A stretch of 64,000 nucleotides of DNA from JBQTGK01 sp052400665. Lineage in GTDB: Bacteria > Bacteroidota > Bacteroidia > Bacteroidales > Marinifilaceae. Positions 35,501 through 43,361 of the stretch are shown here, in pieces (position 1 is the first letter of the stretch; each line of letters starts with the position of its first letter). The position numbers and the translations under genes were made by a program. The stretch lies in the NCBI GenBank assembly GCA_052400665.1, contig JBQTGK010000014.1. One strand, given 5' to 3'. The notes beneath the pieces are model-generated. The model was not told the origin of the DNA and made no database searches. It worked only from the letters and a program-made list of their open reading frames with translations.

Positions 35501-38500
35501 ATTATGATGTTGACGGAGAACCAGGTATTTCGGAAGGAATGAATCCAGATGGAACATTGAAAGATCCCGAAAGTCGTTGGGGTGGTATCATGCGTAGAAT
35601 TGAAACCAACGATTTTGAAGCTGCCAATATTGCGTATATCGAATTTTGGATGATGGATCCTTTTGTTTACGACCAAACCCATAAAGGTGGTGATCTTTAT
35701 TTTAACCTGGGTAATGTTTCAGAGGATGTGCTTAGAGATTCGCGAAAATCTTTTGAAAATGGTTTGCCTACCGATCAAGATGTTACTTTGGTTGATAGTA
35801 CGGTTTGGGGACGTGTTCCTTTAGTACAATCGTTGGTAAATGCTTTTGATAATAACTCAAATTCCCGTAAATATCAGGATGTTGGTTTAGATGGATTAGC
35901 AAGTGAAGACGAACTTAGCTATTTTAATGATTATGTGCAGGCTATTAGTCTGTCTCCAGATTTAGGCCCTGCTTCAAAGGCTTATCAAAATGCTCTTAGT
36001 GACCCATCTAGTGACGATTATCATTACTTTAGAGGAAGCGATTATGATGCCGATGAGCTGGGAATTTTAGAAAGATATAAAAGATATAACGGACCAGAAG
36101 GTAATTCGCCAACTTCAGATTTATCTACAGAAAGTTATCCTACTTCTGCTACCACTTTACCCGATGTTGAAGATATAAATTATGACAATACATTAAGCGA
36201 GAGCGAGGCTTATTACCAATATCGGGTTCATTTGGAGCCAAGTGAAATGGAAGTGGGAAAGAACTTTATTACCGATAAAATAACGAGTAATGTTGATTTG
36301 GCAAATGGAACCGAGGGTTCTGTAAATTGGTATCAGTTTAAGATTCCGGTTAATGAATATGAAGGTGAGTTCGGTAATATTAGTGATTTTACGTCCATTC
36401 GTTTCATGAGAATGTTCCTAAAGGATTTTGATGAGGACGTAATTATGCGTTTTGCAACTCTTGATTTGGTTCGCGATGATTGGAGAAAGTACGAACAGGC
36501 AATTAACGACGATGAAAATGATGTTATTGTTTCTGATGCTGGTTTTGATATTCAGGCCATAAATATTGAGGAAAATGCATCTAAAGAACCTGTTAATTAT
36601 GTACTACCTCCGGGAATCGACAGAGTTGTAGATCCTAGTAATCCACAGCTTATTCAACTAAACGAGCAAGCCATTTTGTTAAAAGTTACCGATTTGGAAA
36701 ATGGAAAAGGGAAAGGTGCTTACAAAACATTAAGCATGGATGTTAGAAAGTATGGTAAACTTAAAATGGATGTGCATGCCGAAGAAATTGATGCTTATCC
36801 ATTAAATGACAATGAGCTTACTGCTTTTATTCGTTTGGGATCGGATTATCAGGATAACTATTACGAATATGAAATACCATTAAAGTTAACTCCTGGCGGT
36901 GTATACGATGGTGATAGCGATGAGGATCGGTTGATAGTATGGCCCGATGAGAATAGGTTCGATTTTGAACTAAAATTGTTTCAAAGCATTAAGCAATTAA
37001 GAAATGATGCCATGAGATCGGTAGGTTCTACAATTGACTATACTACAGTTTATGATTTAACGGTTCCTGAACTTTCGAGCGGTTCTGACCCAATAAAAGC
37101 AGATCATCGAGTTAGAATTAAGGGTAATCCTAGTTTGGCCAATGTTAAAACCATAATGATTGGAGTGAAGAATCCAACTGATGACATAAGTGGAATGGAT
37201 GACGAATTGCCAAAATCGGTAGAGGTGTGGATGAATGAATTGCGTTTAACTGATTTCGATGAAGATGGTGGCTGGGCAGCAAATCTTAGGGTAACAACTA
37301 AATTGGCAGATTTAGGTACTGTAACTTGGGCAGGAAGTAAAATAACTTCGGGTTTTGGTGGTATCGAAGATGGTGTGAATGAGCGTTACGATGACAATAT
37401 ATTTCAATACGATTTATCGGCTAGTTTAGAGTTAGGTAAGTTTTTCCCAGAAAAATCAGGCGTAAAAATTCCATTGTATTATGCAATTTCCGAGGAAACC
37501 ATAAGTCCGGAATACAATCCTTTAGATCCTGATATTCCCCTGGATGTGGCTTTGGATAATGCAGATACTAAAGCTGAAAGAGATTCTATTAAGCACATTT
37601 CGCAAGAATATACCAAGCGGAAGAGTTTTAATCTTACCAATGTAAGAATCGAGAAAAAAGAAGGTAAATCAAAATTACTTGATGTATCGAATGTTTCTTT
37701 AACTTATTCGTATAATGAAACTTATGGCAGAGATGTAAATACGGTTCGCGATTTAGAGAAAAATTATCGTGGAGTAATAAGTTACAACTATACGAATCGC
37801 CCTAAAATGGTACAGCCATTTAAAAAAGTTAAAGCTTTACAAAAACCTGTGTTTAGATTATTAAAGGATTTTAATTTTTATTATTTGCCAACACAGCTCT
37901 CTTTTAGATCTGATTTGCAGCGTTATTATCATGAAATTGAAAATAGAAATATCGAAGAACCTGGACTTAAAATTGATCCTTCTTACGACAAGGACTTTAT
38001 CTGGTATAGGTATTACGATTTAAAGTATAATTTGACAAAAGGATTGAAATTTGATTTTTCGGCAACAAATACTTCTCGTATCGATGAGCCTGATGGAATT
38101 GTTGATAAAGATAGAAACCGTGATGCTTATGATGTTTGGAAAGATTCTATCTGGAATAATTTAATGGATGGAGGTAGAAATATTCAGTATCACCATAATT
38201 TTAATCTTACCTATACGGTGCCAATAAATAAAATTCCACTGTTTAACTGGACTTCGCTTAATGCGCGTTATGCTGGTTCTTACGACTGGAATGCCGGAGC
38301 AATTACTGCCGATAGTATCGAGTTGGGAAATACCATTCGAAACTCGAATAATATTCAGTTAAATGGACAGTTAAAAATGGTGAGTTTATACAATAAAATA
38401 GGCTTCCTGAAAAAAATTAATCGAAAATACGATTCGAATCGAAAATACAAAACAAAGACAAAAGCATATAAAAAAGTTAATTACGAAGGAAAGGTTGAGA

Positions 38501-40122
38501 AATTAAAAGCTGGTGTTCCTGTATCCATATATCACAAATTATTAACTCAGGATATTGTAGTTAAAGTTTACGATAAACAAGGTAAAGAGGTAAAAGTAAA
38601 AGTAAAACCTGTAACCGGAAATCGTGCTAAAATTACAGCTTCGCGCAGTGTAGAGGATGTTCGGGTTCGAGTAACGGGTAAAGTATCCGAGAAAGATGGA
38701 ATACTTACTGTAATTGGTGAAAAATTTCTGAGAACCTTAATGAGCGTACGAAATATCAGTATTAACTATTCCGAAATTAATTCGAGTACATTATCGGGTT
38801 ATTTGCCTGAAACAAATTATTTTGGGGGAGAAACATTTAATGGTTCAAAAGCACCTGGATTTACATTTTTAAGAGGGGGACAAGATAAAGAGTTTGCAAG
38901 AAGAGCAGCGGATAATGGATGGATTACAACCGACCAGACATTAAATGAGCCTTATGTGATGACTCATACTCAAAACCTGTCGGTGCGTAGTACCATTGAA
39001 CCTGTTAAAGGTTTAAAAATTGATTTAACAGCAAATAGAAACTATTCCCGAAACAGAAGTGAGTACTATGTATATGATACTGATAATGCTAGTTTTTCAA
39101 ATGAGAATTTGGTGAAATCGGGTAACTTTAGTATGAGTTTTATGAGTTTAAAATCAGCTTTCTTTACCATTGGAAATACGGGAGATTATTCTTCTGAGTA
39201 CTTCGATAATTTCCTTGAAAATAGAAAAGTTGAATCGCTGCGATTGGCTCAGAACAGATATGGTGCTTCTTATGAAAACTATGCACTACTTGATGATGAT
39301 GGGGAGGAGACAGGATTTTATGAAGGATATGGTACAACTTCGCAAGATGTATTGATACCTGCATTTTTAAAAGCCTATGGTAGTGGCGGAAGTGGTTATA
39401 ACAAACTATTTCCTGGAATTGATAAAATGATGCCTAACTGGAGGGTTACCTTCGAGGGATTATCAAAACTTCCTTTCATAAAACGATACTTTAAATCGAT
39501 TAATTTAAGTCATGCATATACCTCAACTTACGATGTAGGATCTTACAATACCAATTTAACTTATGAAGCTGATATGGATGGATTTAGTATGATTAGAGAC
39601 ATGTCGGATAATTTTCTACCGCTTTACGAGGCAAATTCAATATCTATTAACGAACAATTTAATCCGTTAGTTAATGTTGATATGATTTGGAAGAACAATT
39701 TTTCAACTAGTTTTGAAATTAAACGTACCCGAAATCTTATTCTAAGTTTGTCGAATACCCAATTAACCGAAGTTGCCTCTAACGAAGTTATATTCGGATT
39801 GGGTTATCGTTTCGATAATTTTGGTATGATTATAGGTTCCGGATCGAAACAAAAGAAATATAATTCAGATTTAAATTTACGTGGAGATTTGTCAATTCGT
39901 AAGAACAGTACAATAATTCGTAAAATTGTTGATGAAGTAGATCAGCTAACATCCGGACAAAAAGTTGTTACTCTTAAATTAAGTGCCGATTACGTATTAA
40001 GTAACCGTTTTAATTTAAGATTGTATTATGATCGTATTGTGAATACACCTTATGTATCGCTTTCGTATCCTACTACAACTACCGAGTTTGGTGCTAGTAT
40101 AAGATTTACACTGGCAAACTAA
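32593..40122 (+). CDS. sprA: SprA, type IX secretion system outer-membrane translocon
   Basis: 2509 aa, in the size range of Flavobacterium SprA and Porphyromonas Sov. It forms the giant single-chain barrel through which T9SS cargo leaves the cell. After a signal peptide (KKLIKYILALCFVLLCSVLK to SANA), family stretches include LVPEMKFGGQFVDKIFGSN, IKIKPQGSAELTFGI, AYIDDFEGTQTSIDMKS and KVEVWITNKTSNF, with a C-terminus rich in barrel strands ending GASIRFTLAN. The start is TTG at 32593, directly after an in-frame TAA; no ATG occurs before about residue 134, and later starts would lose the signal peptide. Transcription probably comes from ruvA. Confidence 0.96.
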   Translation: MKKLIKYILALCFVLLCSVLKSNYSANAGNFSNEIFYKNYQQTDTLNSTGSKSQKIVNPRSPFFRDNPNAKNDSLRYPFDDENDNLEYDSQQKSPLYLKDPKNIQTSIHYDPESGNYILVKTVGGLDYRRPISMTAEEYEKYVAETSLRDYWLERSRNDGASSNNELVPEMKFGGQFVDKIFGSNSIKIKPQGSAELTFGINTTEVDNPTLPENLRKTTSFDFDEKIQMNVTGTVGEKLKMDVNYNTEATFDFENQMRLEYTGDEDEIVKKVEAGNVSMPISNTLITGGQNLFGVKTQMQFGKLSVTSVFSQQKGETSVIELENGAEENEFEISVDQYEANRHFFLSKYFYDHYDEALENLPVINSAIAINKVEVWITNKTSNFQDSRNLVAFVDLAEDAPNIYNTSLFSQTGSGNLPSNDLNNVYQQMTTSYSGIRDINQVTGTLSGLAPGFASGTDYEKVENARKLSESEYTINEKLGYISLNQALNADEVLAVSYEYTYRGQVFRVGEFTSDGVSAPQTLIMKLLKGTNLSPKMPTWKLMMKNIYNIGAYQVNSEDFVLNILYQNDQAGTNVNYLPEGNIKNEILLKVLNLDGLNSQLDVGADGMFDFIEGVTIYSSNGRIIFPEIEPFGSYLKGKIGNNAIADKYVFEELYTETQNEAQQMAEKNKYSLKGTYKSSTSSEISLNALNVEPGSVTVKAGGIELTENIDYTVDYTLGRVKIINQSLLESSTAITIESENNSLFNIQTKTLLGLQMDYEINDDFNLGATVMHLSEQPLTQKVNIGDEPIANTIWGLNGSYQTESMFLTRMIDKLPFIETKEPSKISVEGEFAQLSPGHNNAIGSSGTAYIDDFEGTQTSIDMKSLSSWVLASTPQNNEAQFPEGDLNNDLSYGFNRAKLAWYVIDPLFLRDNSSTPAHIKSDNDQQSNHFVREIYEEEIWPNKERASGVPTNISVLNLAYYPEEKGPYNYDVDGEPGISEGMNPDGTLKDPESRWGGIMRRIETNDFEAANIAYIEFWMMDPFVYDQTHKGGDLYFNLGNVSEDVLRDSRKSFENGLPTDQDVTLVDSTVWGRVPLVQSLVNAFDNNSNSRKYQDVGLDGLASEDELSYFNDYVQAISLSPDLGPASKAYQNALSDPSSDDYHYFRGSDYDADELGILERYKRYNGPEGNSPTSDLSTESYPTSATTLPDVEDINYDNTLSESEAYYQYRVHLEPSEMEVGKNFITDKITSNVDLANGTEGSVNWYQFKIPVNEYEGEFGNISDFTSIRFMRMFLKDFDEDVIMRFATLDLVRDDWRKYEQAINDDENDVIVSDAGFDIQAINIEENASKEPVNYVLPPGIDRVVDPSNPQLIQLNEQAILLKVTDLENGKGKGAYKTLSMDVRKYGKLKMDVHAEEIDAYPLNDNELTAFIRLGSDYQDNYYEYEIPLKLTPGGVYDGDSDEDRLIVWPDENRFDFELKLFQSIKQLRNDAMRSVGSTIDYTTVYDLTVPELSSGSDPIKADHRVRIKGNPSLANVKTIMIGVKNPTDDISGMDDELPKSVEVWMNELRLTDFDEDGGWAANLRVTTKLADLGTVTWAGSKITSGFGGIEDGVNERYDDNIFQYDLSASLELGKFFPEKSGVKIPLYYAISEETISPEYNPLDPDIPLDVALDNADTKAERDSIKHISQEYTKRKSFNLTNVRIEKKEGKSKLLDVSNVSLTYSYNETYGRDVNTVRDLEKNYRGVISYNYTNRPKMVQPFKKVKALQKPVFRLLKDFNFYYLPTQLSFRSDLQRYYHEIENRNIEEPGLKIDPSYDKDFIWYRYYDLKYNLTKGLKFDFSATNTSRIDEPDGIVDKDRNRDAYDVWKDSIWNNLMDGGRNIQYHHNFNLTYTVPINKIPLFNWTSLNARYAGSYDWNAGAITADSIELGNTIRNSNNIQLNGQLKMVSLYNKIGFLKKINRKYDSNRKYKTKTKAYKKVNYEGKVEKLKAGVPVSIYHKLLTQDIVVKVYDKQGKEVKVKVKPVTGNRAKITASRSVEDVRVRVTGKVSEKDGILTVIGEKFLRTLMSVRNISINYSEINSSTLSGYLPETNYFGGETFNGSKAPGFTFLRGGQDKEFARRAADNGWITTDQTLNEPYVMTHTQNLSVRSTIEPVKGLKIDLTANRNYSRNRSEYYVYDTDNASFSNENLVKSGNFSMSFMSLKSAFFTIGNTGDYSSEYFDNFLENRKVESLRLAQNRYGASYENYALLDDDGEETGFYEGYGTTSQDVLIPAFLKAYGSGGSGYNKLFPGIDKMMPNWRVTFEGLSKLPFIKRYFKSINLSHAYTSTYDVGSYNTNLTYEADMDGFSMIRDMSDNFLPLYEANSISINEQFNPLVNVDMIWKNNFSTSFEIKRTRNLILSLSNTQLTEVASNEVIFGLGYRFDNFGMIIGSGSKQKKYNSDLNLRGDLSIRKNSTIIRKIVDEVDQLTSGQKVVTLKLSADYVLSNRFNLRLYYDRIVNTPYVSLSYPTTTTEFGASIRFTLAN

Positions 40123-40253
40123 GTTTGTGTATTTGTGATTTAGTAATTCTATTTATAATGAGTCTATTAAGTTATTAAAGATTGTAATTTAGAGCTTTAA
40201 TAGAATTTATAACGTAAGCTTTGCAAAATCGTAAATTAAGGATTTAAATCATA

Positions 40254-40283
40254 TTTCATTATTGAAAAAAAACTGTAAATTTG
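40254..40283 (+). promoter_or_regulatory. Probable promoter for gcvH
   Basis: TTTC (40254-40257, one mismatch to TTTG), 18-bp spacer, TAAATTTG (40276-40283). The leader would be about 30 nt. Confidence 0.45.
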
Positions 40284-40320
40284 GAGCTATTAACAAAATC
40301 TTTTAAAACAACATACTATC

Positions 40321-40695
40321 ATGAATGTACCTGAAAATTTGAAGTATACTAAAGATCACGAATGGATTCGCGTAGAAGGTGAAGAAGCTTTTATTGGAGT
40401 AACCGATTTTGCTCAAAGTGAACTTGGCGATATCGTTTTTGTTGAAGTTGAAACAGAAGGCGATGAACTAGATAAAGAAGAAGTATTCGGAACTATCGAA
40501 GCTGTTAAAACCGTTTCTGACCTATTTATGCCAGTTGGTGGTGAAGTACTAGAATTTAACGAAAAGTTAGAAGATGCTCCAGAGCTAATTAACTCGGATC
40601 CTTATGGAGAAGGTTGGATTATTAAAGTGAAAATGGCCGATACAGCAGAATTAGAAGAACTTCTTACTGCAGAAGCATACAAAGCATTACTATAA
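40321..40695 (+). CDS. gcvH: Glycine cleavage system H protein
   Basis: 124 aa. Carries the lipoyl arm that shuttles the aminomethyl group among the P, T and L proteins. The lipoylated residue is Lys63 in GTIEAVKTVSDLFMP. Start MNVPENLKYTKDHEWI and end DPYGEGWIIKVK are typical. Other glycine cleavage genes are not in the window. It stands after sprA as in other Bacteroidota and is followed by a terminator shared with the convergent gene. Confidence 0.97.
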   Translation: MNVPENLKYTKDHEWIRVEGEEAFIGVTDFAQSELGDIVFVEVETEGDELDKEEVFGTIEAVKTVSDLFMPVGGEVLEFNEKLEDAPELINSDPYGEGWIIKVKMADTAELEELLTAEAYKALL

Positions 40696-40716
40696 TAGGT
40701 AATTAGCATATAAAAG

Positions 40717-40746
40717 AAACCCTCGTACTTAATGGTATGAGGGTTT
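40717..40746. terminator. Bidirectional terminator between gcvH and the 40756-41961 gene
   Basis: Stem AAACCCTC / GAGGGTTT, extended by GTAC/GGTAT pairing with a wobble, and T-rich on the right. It lies between convergent stops. Confidence 0.88.
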
Positions 40747-40755
40747 TTTGTATTC

Positions 40756-41961
40756 TTAAAAATTAAATGAAAATCCAATTCCCAGAAGAAATTTTTTATC
40801 ATGAAATGAATAATTAAACTCGGGTTGAATTGCCAAACCATTTGAAAAACCATACTTGAAAAAGACTCTACCAGTATTTTTTCCGTAAATATCTCCTTCT
40901 CGTTTTACAAGATATCCAAAACCTGCTCCAATCCATTGCTCTTTTGTAAAACTTTTGGCAATATTAACATCCATTATTGCGTCAATAAATACATTGTTTT
41001 TTATTTTATTGTCAACCCCAAACGATTTTAAATGTGAACGTAAACCTAGTTTAGAGGCATATTGTAAGTTTTCATTAAAATACAGACTTATTCCTGCTGA
41101 TAAATCTGCAGATAATTTACTTTTAATTACAGAACTTCCAAAACCTGCGTCAAAACCTAGTTTTAAAAATCTGGGTCTTTCTGATATTTTTTCCCCAATT
41201 GTTCGTTCATATTTAAATTCATCATTTTCTTTTTTATAATGTAGTTTAGAAAAATATTGGTAGTATCTTCTCTTTAGAAACCTTTCTTTTTCACTTGCTA
41301 AGAATCTCCTAATTTCATCAAAATCAAATTCAGATATTTCTTCCAAATCGGTTACATATAATTTTACACTCCAAAGTACTTCTTTAATTTCTATTATATG
41401 TTGCCATTGTATTTTATTGTATAATTTGTTTTTTTCAATTATAAATTCCCTGTTTTCTTGCGAAGTTTTTCTTTCGTTAACGCTTAGTTTATATTTTTTA
41501 CTGATTTTACCTTTATTATAGTTTTTGTAAGCAATAAAGTTTAAACTATCTCTTTTTTCCTTTGAAATTCCTTCTTCTTTTGATTTTTGATTATTAAGTT
41601 TTATAGTTTCGAAAAATTCCTTGGAGTATAAATTCGGTCTTTCTGAATGAAGGGTAATATGATATTTTCTTTCATTCTTAAAAGGTATCTCATTTAGCTT
41701 TTCTTTTAAAATTTCCAGATCATGATTAAGAGGGTTCCAAAAATATGTATTGGAATATTCGTCCTTTATAGAACCAAAAATATTGTACCAAGTATAACTT
41801 AATTCAATCATTTTTCCTTTTCCATAATCAATGAAAAGTGTATCTCTTTTGTTCGATAAACCCCATTGGTAATTTTTAGGTGCGTTAAACCATTTTCCTT
41901 GTGATTTCACTTTTGGAATCAAAATAGAGGTTAGTAGGAATAATATTATAATTTTTTTCAT
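40756..41961 (-). CDS. Outer-membrane beta-barrel-like protein of an ECF sigma locus
   Basis: 401 aa from the ATG at 41961. A longer reading from 42000 would overlap the previous gene and mask the signal peptide MKKIIILFLLTSILIPKVKS. The middle (about residues 60-240) is charged, Lys/Glu-rich and helical. The last 140 residues look like outer-membrane strands (FLKLGFDAGFGSSVIKSKLS, WIGAGFGYLVKREG) and end in KFLLGIGFSFNF with a terminal Phe, typical of barrel proteins. No named family recognised. Being last of three genes behind a sigma factor and its likely anti-sigma, it may be the target or sensor of that circuit. Confidence 0.65.
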   Translation of the reverse strand: MKKIIILFLLTSILIPKVKSQGKWFNAPKNYQWGLSNKRDTLFIDYGKGKMIELSYTWYNIFGSIKDEYSNTYFWNPLNHDLEILKEKLNEIPFKNERKYHITLHSERPNLYSKEFFETIKLNNQKSKEEGISKEKRDSLNFIAYKNYNKGKISKKYKLSVNERKTSQENREFIIEKNKLYNKIQWQHIIEIKEVLWSVKLYVTDLEEISEFDFDEIRRFLASEKERFLKRRYYQYFSKLHYKKENDEFKYERTIGEKISERPRFLKLGFDAGFGSSVIKSKLSADLSAGISLYFNENLQYASKLGLRSHLKSFGVDNKIKNNVFIDAIMDVNIAKSFTKEQWIGAGFGYLVKREGDIYGKNTGRVFFKYGFSNGLAIQPEFNYSFHDKKFLLGIGFSFNF

Positions 41962-41965
41962 ATTG

Positions 41966-42565
41966 CTAATCTTTAAATAGTTTGTTAATCTTTTTGGCAA
42001 ACGATTTGTTATCTATCGATGCCTCTGAATTATTTGCCAAACGATTACTTTCATAGTAAACAGGTAAATCGAGTTCCGGAATCTCGCTTTCTGTCTCTTT
42101 CAGTTTTACACGTTCGCTTATATGTATGTATAGCTTATCTTCTACATTATTTTGGAATACTATGGGCTGATTAATTACAATAGTTGGTAACTTAGGTAGT
42201 GGTTCGCATTTTACTTGTTCTAATCGTACCAAATTCGATTTCGAGATAGAATCTAGTAATGCCCGATTTTTTATTTCAATATTTTCATTTTCATTCTCAA
42301 GCATGGAAATAAAATTCGTTTGATTTGTTAGCTCACTCCCTTGAGAGTTAATAATGCAATATTGCTGGTAATGAAAATATCCTGACGATCCTAAAAGTAA
42401 AATTAGAATTGCAACTGCCAATTTCCATTTTCTAGTCGATTTTTTAGCCAATCTATTTTCTAAAGATGCAAAAATACTATCCTTTCTAAATGATACATTA
42501 GAAGGGACTTTATCTTGATTTTTTAGTTGTTTTGAAAATATGTTATCCAACGATTTCTGTTGCAT
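41966..42565 (-). CDS. Single-pass membrane protein, probable anti-sigma factor
   Basis: 199 aa. The cytoplasmic N-terminus (about 46 residues) is followed by one membrane helix (WKLAVAILILLLGSSGYF) and a periplasmic part with a short coiled coil (MLENENENIEIKNRALLDSI). It overlaps the end of the sigma factor gene by 23 bp. This position and topology are typical of anti-sigma factors, but no zinc-binding or FecR motif is visible, so the call rests on context. The downstream gene begins 4 bp after its stop. Confidence 0.6.
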   Translation of the reverse strand: MQQKSLDNIFSKQLKNQDKVPSNVSFRKDSIFASLENRLAKKSTRKWKLAVAILILLLGSSGYFHYQQYCIINSQGSELTNQTNFISMLENENENIEIKNRALLDSISKSNLVRLEQVKCEPLPKLPTIVINQPIVFQNNVEDKLYIHISERVKLKETESEIPELDLPVYYESNRLANNSEASIDNKSFAKKINKLFKD

Positions 42566-43082
42566 AGCTGCTTGGTTTTAGTTGTTGTTTTAAAATATTT
42601 CGTGCTCTGCTAAGTTGCGAACGAGATGCACTTTCGCTTATTTTTAATTTTTCGGCTATTTCTTTATGCGAATAACCTTCTATAACGTAGAGATTAAAAA
42701 CGGTTCTATATCCATCGGGTAGATTTCTAATTAGTAGTAAACAAGATTCTAGTGCTAAATTATCCTCAGCTTCTGGTATTTGAAAAATCGATAAATTTCG
42801 AAAATCACTGTCTTCCGATAAATTCAACCTTTTTTGTTCTCTTAAGAATAGTAAGCTTTCATTTACCATGATTTTTGTAAGCCAGGAAATACTTGCTTTT
42901 TCATTTTCAAATTTAAATTTATCCAGGGCTTTATAAACTTTTATAAATCCTCTTTGCAAAACCTCTTCAGCATCGAATTGCGATTTAACATATCTAAGAA
43001 TCAATAGGAATAAGCGTTCCGAATATTGTTCGTAAATTTTATTGAAAATTGTTTTCTTATTTTTATTAAAGAGGTTTAGCAT
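42543..43082 (-). CDS. ECF-type RNA polymerase sigma factor
   Basis: 179 aa. Region 2 is seen at LILRYVKSQFDAEEVLQRGF, IKVYKALDKFKFE and ISWLTKIMVNESLLFLREQ, and region 4 at LPDGYRTVFNLYVIEGYSHK, EIAEKLKISESASRSQLSRA. There is no region 1 or 3, as expected for the extracytoplasmic-function class. It would direct polymerase to a stress or envelope regulon, likely held in check by the membrane protein encoded next. The -33/-7 signals of its own promoter were not found. Confidence 0.93.
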   Translation of the reverse strand: MLNLFNKNKKTIFNKIYEQYSERLFLLILRYVKSQFDAEEVLQRGFIKVYKALDKFKFENEKASISWLTKIMVNESLLFLREQKRLNLSEDSDFRNLSIFQIPEAEDNLALESCLLLIRNLPDGYRTVFNLYVIEGYSHKEIAEKLKISESASRSQLSRARNILKQQLKPSSYATEIVG

Positions 43083-43313
43083 TAGTTCTGTTTGGTTACT
43101 TTAACTCAAATTTTCTAATAGATTAATGATGTTCTAAAATTTAAATCATCCTAATTTACCTATAGAATACATAAGTAATTAAAAACGTTGCATTAAACTT
43201 AAAAAATATAAAAATGTTGGTGCTAAATAAAATCGGGAAGCTGCTTTGTGTAGTAGTTAGTTTCTACTATAAGTACTTTATTGGATATAGTAAATTCGAA
43301 TTTTAGGGCATAA

Positions 43314-43341
43314 AAAAAGCAGTCCGTTAGGACTGCTTTTT
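43314..43341 (-). terminator. Terminator of the rimP-nusA-infB operon
   Basis: Perfect 12-bp stem AAAAAGCAGTCC / GGACTGCTTTTT with GTTA loop, ending 21 bp past the infB stop; T-rich on the minus strand. Confidence 0.93.
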
Positions 43342-43361
43342 AGATATATTTGAATTGTGTA

